This document shows positions 35,949-45,687 of a stretch of DNA of 64,000 bases, one piece after another. Positions within the stretch are counted from its first letter, which is position 1. Each line of letters begins with the position of its first letter. The stretch is taken from contig NZ_JAGHRC010000001.1 of the NCBI RefSeq assembly GCF_017743975.1, forward strand, positions 496,001-560,000, written 5' to 3'. The position numbers and the translations under genes were made by a program. This stretch comes from Ruegeria sp. R14_0. GTDB taxonomy: Bacteria > Pseudomonadota > Alphaproteobacteria > Rhodobacterales > Rhodobacteraceae. The notes beneath the pieces were generated by a model that saw nothing but the letters and a program-made list of their open reading frames with translations, was not told the origin of the DNA and searched no databases.

Positions 35949-38900
35949 ATGGCTACGATTGTTCTTTCTGCAGCCGGAGCCGCAATTGGCGGTTCAATCG
36001 GTGGCACTGTCGCGGGTCTGTCCACGGCAATCATCGGCCGGGCCGTCGGCGCGACCTTGGGCAGGGTCATCGACCAACGATTGATGAGCCAGTCCGTGAT
36101 GGGCGGCGGCAGCGAGGTCGTGGAAACCGGACGCCTGGACCGTTTCCGACTGACCGAAACCGGAGAGGGATCTCCGGTCACGACTGTTTTCGGCCGGATG
36201 AGGGTTGGAGGCCAGGTGATCTGGGCCTCGGATTTCCTGGAAACCCGCAGCACCAGCACCACGACGCAATCCACGCGCGGCGGAAAGGGCTCGCGTCGGC
36301 CAAGCTCGGCCACAACCACCACGACGACACATACCTATAGCTATTCGATCTCTTTGGCCATCGCGGTCGGCGCTGGGCAGATTTCCGATGTCGCACGTAT
36401 CTGGGCCGATGGTGAAGAGCTGGAACGCGCCAGTCTGAACATGCGCATCTACAAGGGCACAGATGACCAGCTGCCCGACCCGCTGATCGAGACTGTCGAG
36501 GGCACAGGACAGGTTCCGGCCTATCGGGGCACGGCCTATGTGGTGATCGAAGATTTTCAGTTGGCCGCGTTCGGGAACCGGGTACCGCAGTTTTCCTTTG
36601 AAGTCGTTCGACAAGAACAGCCAGGTTTGCCGGATACGCCGGGTGCTGTGTCCAATATTGTGCGCGGTGTGGCGATGATACCCGGAACCGGAGAATACTC
36701 GCTGGCCAGTACTCAGGTGAACTATTCCAAAGGTCAGGGGCAAAACTGGGCTGCGAATGTCCATTCGGCTTCGGGTGTTGCGGATCTGGTGACCTCGACA
36801 CGCGCGCTAAGTGCCGAGCTGCCATCCTGTGACGCGGTTTCGCTGGTTGTTTCGTGGTTTGGTGACGATCTGCGCTGTGGCCAGTGCAAGGTACAGCCGA
36901 AGGTTCTGCATAAAGAGTTCGACGGTGAGAATATGCCTTGGAGCGTATCCGGGGTTTCGCGCGCCGCAGCGCCAGTTGTGCAATTCGAAAATGATCGACC
37001 AATCTATGGGGCCACGCCTGCCGACGCGTCGGTCGTCGAGGCAATCCGGCACCTGAAAGCCTCGGGCAAGCGGGTGATGTTCTACCCGTTCATCCTGATG
37101 GACCAGCTAAAGGGCAATAGCCTGCCGGACCCGTGGTCGGATGCTGCCGATCAACCGCACCTGCCATGGCGGGGAAGGATCACACTTAGCGCGGCACCGG
37201 GTCGCGCCGGCTCGCCTGACAAAACCGCCGAGGCCGATGCACAGGTTGCGCAGTTCTTTGGACAGGCGCGCGCAAGTGATTTCTCTGTTGGCGATGGTAC
37301 CGTTACCTATAACGGCCCGCAGGAATGGGGGCTGTTCCGGTTCATCTTGCATTATGCCGCGCTGTGCAAGGCAGCGGGTGGCGTGACCTCGTTTTGTATT
37401 GCGTCCGAGATGCGGGCCCTGACCCAGATCCGGGGTGCGACCGGGTTTCCGGCTGTCGCACAGATGCGCACGCTTGCTGCCGAAGTGCGCGAAATTCTAG
37501 GACCGGACACCAAAATCGGTTATGCCGCTGACTGGAGCGAATATTTCGGCTATCAACCCGCCGACGCCCGCGGTGACCGGTATTTTCACCTGGACCCGCT
37601 TTGGGCCGATGACAACATCGATTTTGTCGGCATCGACAACTACATGCCTCTGTCAGATTGGCGCGACGGAGAGGATCACGCTGACGCCAATGCCGGCGCG
37701 CCTGCGATCTACGATCTGGACTACCTGCGCGGCAATGTCGAAGGCGGCGAAGGATATGACTGGTTCTATGCCTCGCCCGAGGAGTCCAAAGCCCAGATAC
37801 GGACCCCCATCAAAGATGAAGATCACAATGAGCCGTGGATCTGGCGGTACAAGGATCTGCGCAACTGGTGGTCGCAACCCCACCACGAACGGATCGGTGG
37901 TGTGCGGCAAGCCAACCGGACGGCCTGGGTGCCCAAGTCCAAGCCAATCTGGTTCACTGAACTGGGCTGTGCCGCCATCGATAAAGGGACCAATCAGCCG
38001 AACAAGTTCCTGGACCCGAAATCCTCGGAATCCAAACTGCCGCGGTACTCGAACGGGCTGCGCGATGATTTCATGCAGGTACAGTATCTGAGGGCCATTT
38101 TGGGCTATTGGTCCGAAGGGAACAACAATCCGATCTCAGAGACCTATGGCGGTAGGATGATTGACCTGTCCAACGCCTATGTCTGGGCCTGGGATGCGCG
38201 GCCTTATCCGATTTTTCCCAACCTGCAACAGCAGTGGAGCGACGGCGAAAACTATCCGCGCGGCCATTGGCTGAACGGCCGGTCCGGAGCGCGAACGCTG
38301 GCCTCGGTGGTGACCGAGATTTGCCATGGGGCAGGTGTCACCGACATCGACACTTCGCGCCTTTATGGCGTTGTACGCGGCTACGCGATCGAGCAGGTCT
38401 CGGACGCGCGATCCGCGTTGCAGCCGCTGATGCTGCGCTATGGGTTCGATGCGATCGAACGGGACGGGGAATTGCGATTCCAGATGCGTCAGGGGCAGCG
38501 CGCGACTACTCTGGATCCGGATAGGCTGGCGCTGAGTTCGGATATCGAAACGGGGATTGAGCACCGCCGCGAGGCCGAGGCCGAAATGACCGGCCGCGTG
38601 CGCCTGCGCTTTGTACAGTCGGATTCGGACCACGATATTGTAGCTGAAGAGGCCGTCTTGCCTGACGCGCGCACGCATTCGGTGTCTGTCAACGAAATGC
38701 CGCTCTCAATGACGCGCGCGGAGGGTCGCCAGACGGCTGAACGTTGGCTGAGCGAGGCGCGCGTGTCGCGCGAGACCGTGCGCTTTGCGTTGCCGCCATC
38801 ACTGGCCCATATCGGCGCGGGGGATGTCGTTACTCTGGACGGCGACGAGCAGGGCGTTCGGTTCCGCATCGACCGGCTGGAACAAGCCGAGATGCAGTTG

Positions 38901-39917
38901 GCCGACGCTGTTCGGATAGAGCCGGGCGTCTACGCGCCTTCGGACTTGCCCGACGACAAGGGTTCGACCAAGCCCTTCGTCGCCCCGGTTCCGGTGTTCC
39001 CCATTTTTCTGGATTTGCCGCTGCTGACTGGATCGGAAGTTCCACATGCGCCTTATATCGCCGTCACCGCGGACCCATGGCCGGGCAGTGCGGCGGTCTA
39101 TTCGGCCGCCAATGACGAGGACTACGCGCTGCAAGAGGTAATCTCTGCGCAAGCTGTCATCGGAACCACCCAAACACCCTTGCGGCGGGCCAGCGTTGGT
39201 CTTTGGGACGATGGCGCACCGTTGCGCGTACGTCTGGTTGATGGCCTGTTGGAGTCGCGCCCACGCGAGGCTTTGTTGAACGGCGCAAACCTGGCCGCAA
39301 TCGGCGACGGAACCCCAGGCAACTGGGAGCTCTTCCAGTTCGCTACGGCTTCGTTGGAGGATCAGGGAGTCTATGCGCTGACCGGTCGATTGCGTGGGCA
39401 ACTGGGAACAGATGCCGCCATGCCGGATGTCTGGCCCGACGGGTCGAGCTTTGTTCTGCTGGATGAACGGGTTTTTCAGACCGGGCTGTTGCGGTCGGAA
39501 CGGCGCGTGGCCAAAAACTACCGCATCGGGCCGGGTACCCGAGCATATGATGATCCGTCCTTTGTCCATCAGGTGCATGCCTTCGACGGGAATGGTCTTC
39601 GGCCGTATGCTCCGGTGCACCTTAAGGCCACGGCGACAGCGCAAGGGGACCAGATTTCGTGGGTTCGCCGCACCCGTCTGGACGGCGACAGCTGGGAGGG
39701 ATTGGATGTCCCGCTGGGCGAAGAAACCGAATCCTATTTGCTGAGAATCAGGGTTAACGGCGGGGTCGTGCGCGAACAGATCCTGTCAGAATCGCGCTGG
39801 ACTTACTTGTCTGAGATGAAGGTCGCAGATGGCGCAACAGGCAGTTTCACAGTCGAAGTGGCCCAAGTCTCGGCCAGTTTCGGGCCCGGTCCTGCGGCAC
39901 GCCTTGTGATCGGGTGA
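35949..39917 (+). CDS. GTA g15, large tail tip/fiber protein with TIM-barrel domain
   Basis: The 1322-residue tip protein contacts the recipient and closes the tail. The N-terminus has two Gly/Ala-rich hydrophobic stretches (about residues 3-40). A glycoside hydrolase-like TIM barrel (GTA_TIM) spans roughly 440-740, with the key segments FCIASEMRAL, DNIDFVGIDNYMPLSDWRD and IWFTELGCAAIDKG; Glu residues in SEMR and TELG occupy the places of barrel catalytic acids. A phage-tail-3 domain follows, then beta-rich C-terminal repeats. The frame is uninterrupted, which suggests a functional particle. Confidence 0.95.
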   Translation: MATIVLSAAGAAIGGSIGGTVAGLSTAIIGRAVGATLGRVIDQRLMSQSVMGGGSEVVETGRLDRFRLTETGEGSPVTTVFGRMRVGGQVIWASDFLETRSTSTTTQSTRGGKGSRRPSSATTTTTTHTYSYSISLAIAVGAGQISDVARIWADGEELERASLNMRIYKGTDDQLPDPLIETVEGTGQVPAYRGTAYVVIEDFQLAAFGNRVPQFSFEVVRQEQPGLPDTPGAVSNIVRGVAMIPGTGEYSLASTQVNYSKGQGQNWAANVHSASGVADLVTSTRALSAELPSCDAVSLVVSWFGDDLRCGQCKVQPKVLHKEFDGENMPWSVSGVSRAAAPVVQFENDRPIYGATPADASVVEAIRHLKASGKRVMFYPFILMDQLKGNSLPDPWSDAADQPHLPWRGRITLSAAPGRAGSPDKTAEADAQVAQFFGQARASDFSVGDGTVTYNGPQEWGLFRFILHYAALCKAAGGVTSFCIASEMRALTQIRGATGFPAVAQMRTLAAEVREILGPDTKIGYAADWSEYFGYQPADARGDRYFHLDPLWADDNIDFVGIDNYMPLSDWRDGEDHADANAGAPAIYDLDYLRGNVEGGEGYDWFYASPEESKAQIRTPIKDEDHNEPWIWRYKDLRNWWSQPHHERIGGVRQANRTAWVPKSKPIWFTELGCAAIDKGTNQPNKFLDPKSSESKLPRYSNGLRDDFMQVQYLRAILGYWSEGNNNPISETYGGRMIDLSNAYVWAWDARPYPIFPNLQQQWSDGENYPRGHWLNGRSGARTLASVVTEICHGAGVTDIDTSRLYGVVRGYAIEQVSDARSALQPLMLRYGFDAIERDGELRFQMRQGQRATTLDPDRLALSSDIETGIEHRREAEAEMTGRVRLRFVQSDSDHDIVAEEAVLPDARTHSVSVNEMPLSMTRAEGRQTAERWLSEARVSRETVRFALPPSLAHIGAGDVVTLDGDEQGVRFRIDRLEQAEMQLADAVRIEPGVYAPSDLPDDKGSTKPFVAPVPVFPIFLDLPLLTGSEVPHAPYIAVTADPWPGSAAVYSAANDEDYALQEVISAQAVIGTTQTPLRRASVGLWDDGAPLRVRLVDGLLESRPREALLNGANLAAIGDGTPGNWELFQFATASLEDQGVYALTGRLRGQLGTDAAMPDVWPDGSSFVLLDERVFQTGLLRSERRVAKNYRIGPGTRAYDDPSFVHQVHAFDGNGLRPYAPVHLKATATAQGDQISWVRRTRLDGDSWEGLDVPLGEETESYLLRIRVNGGVVREQILSESRWTYLSEMKVADGATGSFTVEVAQVSASFGPGPAARLVIG

Positions 39918-39923
39918 ACCCCT

Positions 39924-40220
39924 ATGCGGCCTGTCTTGCATGGTGATGTCAGTGCAGCGGCGCGGGTTCTACTGAACGCGCCGCCGGCATCCCGTGAGCA
40001 ACTGTGCGCCACGATGCTGCGCGAAGCTGAACTGGCCGACATTCACGTTGGCCAGACAGGGCATTTGCATCCGATGTTTGGCAATGGATCCTTGATGATG
40101 GCGGCGCGCGCACGGCCGTTGGCCGATGAACCCAACTTTGACGATCTTCAATATTGTCAGTGTTTTGAGATAGTTCTGCGCTGTCTGGTTCAATTCCACG
40201 TTACCCAGAAGCGCAACTGA
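39924..40220 (+). CDS. Small gene directly after GTA g15, unknown function
   Basis: A 98-residue helical protein (LHGDVSAAARVLLNAPPAS, REQLCATMLREAELADIHV, then HPMFGNGSLMMAA). From memory, similar small genes follow g15 in other Rhodobacterales, so it may be a conserved GTA-linked gene. Function is unknown. It begins 7 bp after the g15 stop, so it is probably co-transcribed. Its 3' end overlaps the convergent DksA-type gene by 20 bp. Confidence 0.72.
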   Translation: MRPVLHGDVSAAARVLLNAPPASREQLCATMLREAELADIHVGQTGHLHPMFGNGSLMMAARARPLADEPNFDDLQYCQCFEIVLRCLVQFHVTQKRN

Positions 40221-40539
40221 CACATTTGCTGGCGGCGGGGTCCAGTTCCAGTCGGCCAACCGGAACCTCCTCGCCGCAGTCCTCGCAATAGCCGAATTCG
40301 CCGTCTTCAATCCGGGCCAACGCAGCCTTTAACCGAAGCGTCTCAACGTCCCGATTTGCCTGCTGCGCCTTGGCCATGGCTTGGTTTTGCAGCGCGTCCA
40401 TCCGGCTCAGGCGTCCCACGGCCTGCTGGTCCAGATCGACCACCGCCTGTGCTTCATGTCCCAACGCTGAATGCTCGGCCAGTTCGGCCAATCGGGCGAG
40501 TATCCGGGCCTTGAACCCGGCCAGTTGCGTTTCATTCAT
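40201..40539 (-). CDS. DksA/TraR-type C4 zinc-finger protein
   Basis: From the ATG at 40539 the product is 112 residues. The helical N-terminal half (ARILARLAELAEHS to VETLRLKAALARIEDG) is followed by a four-cysteine zinc finger: Cys85-X2-Cys88 (YCEDCGEE) and Cys106-X2-Cys109 (KCVSC). DksA relatives bind the RNA polymerase secondary channel and work with ppGpp. It is shorter than E. coli DksA and is better called DksA-like. Divergent from cysE. Confidence 0.9.
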   Translation of the reverse strand: MNETQLAGFKARILARLAELAEHSALGHEAQAVVDLDQQAVGRLSRMDALQNQAMAKAQQANRDVETLRLKAALARIEDGEFGYCEDCGEEVPVGRLELDPAASKCVSCASG

Positions 40540-40623
40540 TTCCGTTACCTTGCAGATCACGGGTTTGCGTTTGGTCTTTTTGCCACTAAATGGCATTCTA
40601 GGCGCAGCAAAGGATGAAAAGCC

Positions 40624-41433
40624 ATGTTCGAAAAGCGCAGTCACGTGACCCCTGTCGACCCTGTTTGGGATCGTATCACGGCCGAAGCTCAGGCAGCCGT
40701 GGACAAAGAGCCGCTGATGGGCGGGCTGGTGCACGCCTGTATTCTGCATCATCGCAGCCTAGAACGCGCGCTGTCTTACCGGATTGCCGCCAAGCTGTGC
40801 TCGAACGAAATGTCGATGATGGTTCTGCGCGAGATCGTGGACGAAGGCTATGCCAACGATCCGTCACTTATCGAAGCCGCGCGTGCCGACCTGATGGCCG
40901 TGTACGAACGCGACCCGGCCTGCCACAGGTTGCTGCAGCCGATCCTTTACTTCAAAGGGTATCAGGCCATGCAGGCCTATCGCGTGGCGCATTGGCTATG
41001 GCGCAAAGGGCGTTATGACCTTGCGTATTTCTTCCAGATGCGCTCGTCCGAGATTTTCGGGATCGATATTCACCCGGCCGCAAGGATCGGCAAGGGGATT
41101 ATGATCGACCACGCCCATTCCATCGTGATTGGTGAGACGGCCATCGTCGGCGACAACGTCTCGATGCTGCATTCAGTAACGCTGGGCGGGACCGGCAAGG
41201 AAGAAGAGCAGCGCCATCCCAAGATCGGTGATGGTGTGCTGATCGGTGCGGGGGCCAAGGTTCTGGGCAATATCGAGGTTGGTCACTGCAGCCGGATCGC
41301 GGCAGGCTCGGTCGTTCTGCAAGAGGTTCCGGCCTGCAAGACCGTTGCCGGCATCCCTGCCAAGATTGTGGGTGAGGCCGGATGCGATCAGCCTGCGATC
41401 TCAATGGATCACATGCTGGGCAAAGACCAGTAA
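40624..41433 (+). CDS. cysE: Serine O-acetyltransferase
   Basis: Makes O-acetylserine from serine and acetyl-CoA, the first step of cysteine synthesis. The 269-residue protein has the N-terminal helical domain (DPVWDRITAEAQAAV) and a left-handed beta-helix with hexapeptide repeats. The family motif is DIHPAARIGKGIMIDHAHSI, with VTLGGTGKEEEQRHPKIGDG (partial) and GSVVLQEVPACKTVAGIPA. AGGATG lies upstream of the ATG. Confidence 0.96.
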   Translation: MFEKRSHVTPVDPVWDRITAEAQAAVDKEPLMGGLVHACILHHRSLERALSYRIAAKLCSNEMSMMVLREIVDEGYANDPSLIEAARADLMAVYERDPACHRLLQPILYFKGYQAMQAYRVAHWLWRKGRYDLAYFFQMRSSEIFGIDIHPAARIGKGIMIDHAHSIVIGETAIVGDNVSMLHSVTLGGTGKEEEQRHPKIGDGVLIGAGAKVLGNIEVGHCSRIAAGSVVLQEVPACKTVAGIPAKIVGEAGCDQPAISMDHMLGKDQ

Positions 41434-41434
41434 G

Positions 41435-41677
41435 TCACCTGAGTTCAAGCGGTTGATCTTTCTTGTTCAACCGCTTGTTCCGTTTCTCTTCGCGCCGTTT
41501 TTTCCGCTCTTCCTTGCGTTTCGCACGCTCGGCCTGCCGTTTTGCGGCTTCGGCGGGATCAGACGTGAATGCGGAATGTTCACCGGGATAGGTGTTGGGT
41601 TTTGCGAGTGTTGGCGCGGGCAGTCCGACCGCAAGGGCCGCAATCAGAAATGGGATAGCCGGATACATGCGGGGCAT
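41435..41677 (-). CDS. Small secreted basic protein of unknown function
   Basis: An 80-residue product with a signal peptide (about residues 1-25, ending PTLAKP) followed by a very basic, highly charged helix of Lys/Arg/Glu (AERAKRKEERKKRREEKRNK). No known domain. One base separates its stop from the convergent cysE stop. Low-complexity composition makes the call moderate, but the signal peptide speaks for a real gene. Confidence 0.6.
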   Translation of the reverse strand: MPRMYPAIPFLIAALAVGLPAPTLAKPNTYPGEHSAFTSDPAEAAKRQAERAKRKEERKKRREEKRNKRLNKKDQPLELR

Positions 41678-41784
41678 AGCGCACCTTTGTTTGAGGTTTC
41701 TTCACAAACAAGGTGGTCAGAGGTGCGGAAGGTCGCAACTTGTGCGGCGATCACAGATGCTCACATCACAGTCGTGATCAGGAT

Positions 41785-41815
41785 AGGCCGCGCCGGTTTG
41801 GTTTTGGCGCGGCCT
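41785..41815 (-). terminator. Possible terminator after pdhC
   Basis: AGGCCGCGCC (41785-41794) and GGCGCGGCCT (41806-41815) form a perfect 10-bp stem about 11 bp past the pdhC stop. The T-run expected on the minus strand is missing (TATCC follows), so it may act as a 3' stabiliser instead. Confidence 0.5.
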
Positions 41816-41825
41816 GTGGTCTATG

Positions 41826-43133
41826 TCAGGCCAGCATGACCATCGGGTTTTCCAGGTTCTCCACGATGGCTTTGAGCAGTTCAGCGCCCAACGCACCGTC
41901 GATGACCCGGTGGTCGACCGACATGGTGACCGACATCACGGTCGCCACGGTCAGCTCTCCGTCATCGCCGACAACCGGTTTTTTGACGCCGGTTCCGACC
42001 GCGAGGATACCCGCGTGTGGCGGGTTCACGATGGCGTCGAAGTTGTCGATGCCGAACATGCCCAGGTTCGAAACTGCAAACGTACCGCCCTGATATTCGT
42101 GGGGGGCCAGCTTGCGTTCGCGGGCGCGGGCGGCCAGATCCTTCATCTCGGTCGACAGAGCGGACAGAGATTTGGTGTCGGCATCCTGCAGGACCGGTGT
42201 AAACAGCCCGCCCTCAATCGCGACCGCAACGGCCACGTCTGAAGGTTTCAGTTGAAGAACCCGATCACCGGCCCAAACCGCGTTGCAGGCGGGAACCTGT
42301 TGCAGCGCGTTGGCGACGGCCTTGATGATAAAGTCGTTAACGCTGAGTTTGACCCCACGGCCTTCGAGCTGCTTGTTCAGCTGGCTGCGGAATTTGAGCA
42401 ACGCGTCCAGCTTGATGTCCCGGCGCAGGTAGAAATGCGGGATCGTCTGTTTGGCTTCGGACAGGCGCGCGGCAATGGTTTTGCGCATGCCGTCCAGTTG
42501 GATTTCCTCGTATTCGCGACCTTCGTACATCCGCGCGACCATATCCGCCGACGGACCGGAAGGTGCAGCCGCAGGTGCAGCAGCGGCGGGCGCGGCTGCA
42601 GCGGCCGGGGCGGCAGCGGGTGCGCTTGCTGTTGCGCCTTCAACATCGGCTTTCACGATGCGACCGTGCGGGCCAGAGCCGGTGATCTGAGCTAGATCCA
42701 GTCCTTTTTGGGCTGCAATGCGACGGGCCAGAGGCGAGGCGAAGATACGACCACCATCCGCTTTGGCCGGAGCGGCTGGGGCAGGGGCGGTCGCCTCGGG
42801 TGCCGCGGGCGCGTCAGCCTCGTTGCTCGCGGCGGCAGGAGCCGCCTCGGGGGCTTTGGCAGGTGTGGCCGCGATATCGTCAGCGCTCTCGCCCTCTTCC
42901 AGCAGAACTGCGATTGCGGTGTTGACCTTGACCGCTTCGGTCCCTTCTGGGACCAGGATCTTGCCAATGGTGCCTTCGTCGACGGCCTCGAACTCCATCG
43001 TGGCTTTGTCGGTTTCGATCTCGGCCAACAGGTCGCCGGAGGAGACGGTGTCGCCTTCTTTGACCAGCCATTTGGCAAGCGTGCCTTCCTCCATAGTCGG
43101 TGAAAGGGCGGGCATCAGAATTTCTGTAGGCAT
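41826..43133 (-). CDS. pdhC: Pyruvate dehydrogenase E2, dihydrolipoamide acetyltransferase
   Basis: Core of the pyruvate dehydrogenase complex; transfers the acetyl group to CoA. The 435-residue protein has one lipoyl domain (Lys43 in ETDKATMEF), an Ala/Pro-rich linker, an E1/E3-binding domain ([20 protein letters not shown]), a second flexible linker, and the catalytic domain with [14 protein letters not shown] near the C-terminus. Third gene of pdhA-pdhB-pdhC, 14 bp after pdhB. Confidence 0.97.
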   Translation of the reverse strand: MPTEILMPALSPTMEEGTLAKWLVKEGDTVSSGDLLAEIETDKATMEFEAVDEGTIGKILVPEGTEAVKVNTAIAVLLEEGESADDIAATPAKAPEAAPAAASNEADAPAAPEATAPAPAAPAKADGGRIFASPLARRIAAQKGLDLAQITGSGPHGRIVKADVEGATASAPAAAPAAAAAPAAAAPAAAPSGPSADMVARMYEGREYEEIQLDGMRKTIAARLSEAKQTIPHFYLRRDIKLDALLKFRSQLNKQLEGRGVKLSVNDFIIKAVANALQQVPACNAVWAGDRVLQLKPSDVAVAVAIEGGLFTPVLQDADTKSLSALSTEMKDLAARARERKLAPHEYQGGTFAVSNLGMFGIDNFDAIVNPPHAGILAVGTGVKKPVVGDDGELTVATVMSVTMSVDHRVIDGALGAELLKAIVENLENPMVMLA

Positions 43134-43147
43134 CTGTCTGTCGCTCC

Positions 43148-44518
43148 TTACCGATATGTCACTTGCTTGACGGCGGCGATCACCTCATCGGTGGTCACCA
43201 GTGCCAGTTTTTCCAGGTTCGCGGCGTAGGGCATCGGAACATCCTTGCCGGTGCAGTTGATGACTGGCGCATCCAGATAGTCGAACGCCTCTTGCATCAC
43301 GACGGAACTGATGTAGCTGCCAACCGAGCCTTGCGGCCAGCCTTCTTCGACGGTCACCAGACGGTTGGTCTTCATAACCGAATTGATGATCGCGCCAGTG
43401 TCCATTGGGCGGATGGTGCGCAGGTCGATTACTTCTGCGCTGATCCCTTCTTCGGCCAGTTTGTCGGCGGCTTCCAGAGCGAACTGCATCCCGATGCCAA
43501 AGCTGACGATGGTCACATCCGTGCCCTCGCGCCAGATGCGCGCTTTGCCTAACGGGACCGTCAGGTCATCCACCTGCGGCATGTCGAACGAACGGCCGTA
43601 GAGGATTTCGTTTTCCAGGAACACCACGGGGTTGGGGTCGCGGATCGCCGACTTCAGCAGGCCTTTGGCGTCGGCTGCCGAATAGGGCATCACAACTTTC
43701 AGACCGGGCACCTGCATGTACCATGCGGCATAGTCCTGCGAGTGCTGGGCTGCCACGCGCGCAGCAGCACCGTTCGGGCCACGGAACACGATGGGACAAC
43801 CCATCTGACCACCGGACATATAAAGCGTCTTGGCGGCCGAGTTGATGATCTGGTCGATCGCCTGCATGGCAAAGTTGAAGGTCATGAACTCGACAATCGG
43901 TTTCAGACCACCAAAGGCCGAGCCGACGGCGATGCCGGTGAAACCGTGCTCGGTGATCGGGGTGTCGATCACGCGCTTCGCGCCGAATTCGTCCAGCATG
44001 CCCTGGCTGATTTTGTACGCACCCTGATATTCGGCGACTTCTTCGCCCATCAGGTAGACGTCTTCGTCCTTGCGCATTTCTTCGGCCATCGCATCGCGCA
44101 GCGCTTCGCGCACGGTCTGCTGGATCATCGGCGCATCCGCTGGCCAGTCCGGGGACAGGTCCACGGCGGGCGCGGCAGGCGCGGCGACAGGAGCGGGGGC
44201 CTCAACCGCCGCTGGGGCGTCCTCGTTCCCCGCTGCGGCTGCGGGCGCAGCCACGGGGATAGCCGAGGCGTCTTCGCCTTCTTCCACCAGCACCGCGATG
44301 GGCGTGTTCACCTTGACCCCTTCGGTGCCTTCGGCAATCAGGATCTTGCCGATGATGCCTTCATCGACAGCTTCGAACTCCATCGTCGCCTTGTCGGTTT
44401 CGATCTCGGCCATGATGTCGCCGCTGGATACGGTATCGCCTTCCTTGACCAGCCATTTGGCCAGCGTGCCTTCTTCCATCGTGGGCGAAAGGGCGGGCAT
44501 GAGAATTTCGGTTGCCAT
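43148..44518 (-). CDS. pdhB: Pyruvate dehydrogenase E1 beta with N-terminal lipoyl domain
   Basis: Thiamine-diphosphate-dependent decarboxylase subunit. The 456-residue protein is longer than standard E1-beta because residues 1-80 are a complete lipoyl domain with Lys43 in ETDKATMEF, followed by an Ala/Pro-rich linker to about residue 135. The transketolase-type part follows ([48 protein letters not shown]). Such fusions are known in alphaproteobacteria. The lipoyl domain is almost the same as that of pdhC. Confidence 0.97.
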   Translation of the reverse strand: MATEILMPALSPTMEEGTLAKWLVKEGDTVSSGDIMAEIETDKATMEFEAVDEGIIGKILIAEGTEGVKVNTPIAVLVEEGEDASAIPVAAPAAAAGNEDAPAAVEAPAPVAAPAAPAVDLSPDWPADAPMIQQTVREALRDAMAEEMRKDEDVYLMGEEVAEYQGAYKISQGMLDEFGAKRVIDTPITEHGFTGIAVGSAFGGLKPIVEFMTFNFAMQAIDQIINSAAKTLYMSGGQMGCPIVFRGPNGAAARVAAQHSQDYAAWYMQVPGLKVVMPYSAADAKGLLKSAIRDPNPVVFLENEILYGRSFDMPQVDDLTVPLGKARIWREGTDVTIVSFGIGMQFALEAADKLAEEGISAEVIDLRTIRPMDTGAIINSVMKTNRLVTVEEGWPQGSVGSYISSVVMQEAFDYLDAPVINCTGKDVPMPYAANLEKLALVTTDEVIAAVKQVTYR

Positions 44519-44533
44519 GTCTTAATCGTCCTC

Positions 44534-45523
44534 TCAGGCGTAAATATCGGTCCAGAGCTCTTCGACGGAAGGCTCAGGGCTTTCTTTTGAGAATTCGGCG
44601 GCCTGATTGACGATCTCTTTGATCTCTTTATCGATCGCTTTCAGATCATCTTCGGTCGCGTGTTTGCCGGTCAGAAGCAGCTCGCGCACGTGTTCGATCG
44701 GGTCGCTTTGTTCGCGAACCTTTTGAACCTCTTCCCGCGTACGGTACTTGGCCGGGTCGGACATCGAGTGGCCGCGGTAGCGGTAGGTCTTGATCTCAAG
44801 GATATACGGCCCCTTGCCAGCGCGGCAGTGCGCGACGGCTTTTTCGCCCGCCGCTTTGACCGCCAGCACATCCATGCCGTCAACCATTTCACCGGGTATC
44901 CCGAAGGCTTGGCCGCGGTGGTAGATGTCAGCCGAGGACGTTGAGCGTGCCTGCGCAGTGCCCATGGCGTATTGGTTGTTTTCGATCACGAAAACCACGG
45001 GCAGTTCCCAGAGGGCGGCCATGTTGAACGTCTCGTAAACCTGGCCCTGGTTTGCTGCGCCGTCACCGAAATAGGTGAAGGTCACGCGGCCGTTTTCCTT
45101 ATACTTGTCGGCAAAGGCCAGACCCGCACCCAGCGGAACCTGCGCGCCGACGATGCCATGGCCACCGTAGAAGTGCTTCTCTTTCGAGAACATGTGCATC
45201 GAGCCGCCCTTACCTTTGGACAGGCCGCCGATGCGTCCGGTCAATTCGGCCATCACGCCGCCCGGATCCATGCCGCAGGCCAGCATGTGGCCGTGGTCAC
45301 GGTAGGAAGTAATTCGCTTATCGCCTTCTTCGGCCGCAGCCTCGAGGCCGACAACAACAGCCTCTTGCCCGATGTAAAGGTGGCAGAACCCGCCAATCAG
45401 ACCCATGCCGTAAAGCTGACCGGCCTTTTCCTCGAATCGGCGGATCAGCAGCATTTCCCGGTAATAGGTGGTGAGTTCTTCCGCTGAAACGTTTGGTTTC
45501 TTTGTGGTTTTTCGCGCAGCCAT
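44534..45523 (-). CDS. pdhA: Pyruvate dehydrogenase E1 alpha
   Basis: Thiamine-diphosphate-binding subunit; with PdhB it decarboxylates pyruvate and acetylates lipoyl groups. The 329-residue protein has the cofactor motif GDGAANQGQVYETFNMAALW to ENNQYAMG, and the phosphorylation-loop-like YRYRGHSMSDPAKYRT. First gene of pdhABC. A palindrome shared with the E3 gene lies 26 bp upstream of the ATG. Confidence 0.97.
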   Translation of the reverse strand: MAARKTTKKPNVSAEELTTYYREMLLIRRFEEKAGQLYGMGLIGGFCHLYIGQEAVVVGLEAAAEEGDKRITSYRDHGHMLACGMDPGGVMAELTGRIGGLSKGKGGSMHMFSKEKHFYGGHGIVGAQVPLGAGLAFADKYKENGRVTFTYFGDGAANQGQVYETFNMAALWELPVVFVIENNQYAMGTAQARSTSSADIYHRGQAFGIPGEMVDGMDVLAVKAAGEKAVAHCRAGKGPYILEIKTYRYRGHSMSDPAKYRTREEVQKVREQSDPIEHVRELLLTGKHATEDDLKAIDKEIKEIVNQAAEFSKESPEPSVEELWTDIYA

Positions 45524-45548
45524 TGTGGCGATCTCCCCCTCTCGGCAA

Positions 45549-45570
45549 GATAGTTTAGCGTTAAACTATC
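45549..45570. promoter_or_regulatory. Palindromic operator candidate upstream of pdhA
   Basis: GATAGTTTA (45549-45557) and TAAACTATC (45562-45570) are perfect 9-bp arms with spacer GCGT. The core TAGTTTA-N4-TAAACTA is repeated upstream of lpdA at 61899-61918. The site sits 26-47 bp before the pdhA ATG, where a repressor would act. Confidence 0.72.
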
Positions 45571-45687
45571 TCATAAAGCATTTGCCGCGATCTGGCGAGG
45601 GTAAATATGACGCAGCGTCCGATTGCGCGCGGTTCGCCCCAAAAGGCGTAATAATTCAGTGGAATTTGAAAAACGCTTTGGCCCTGA

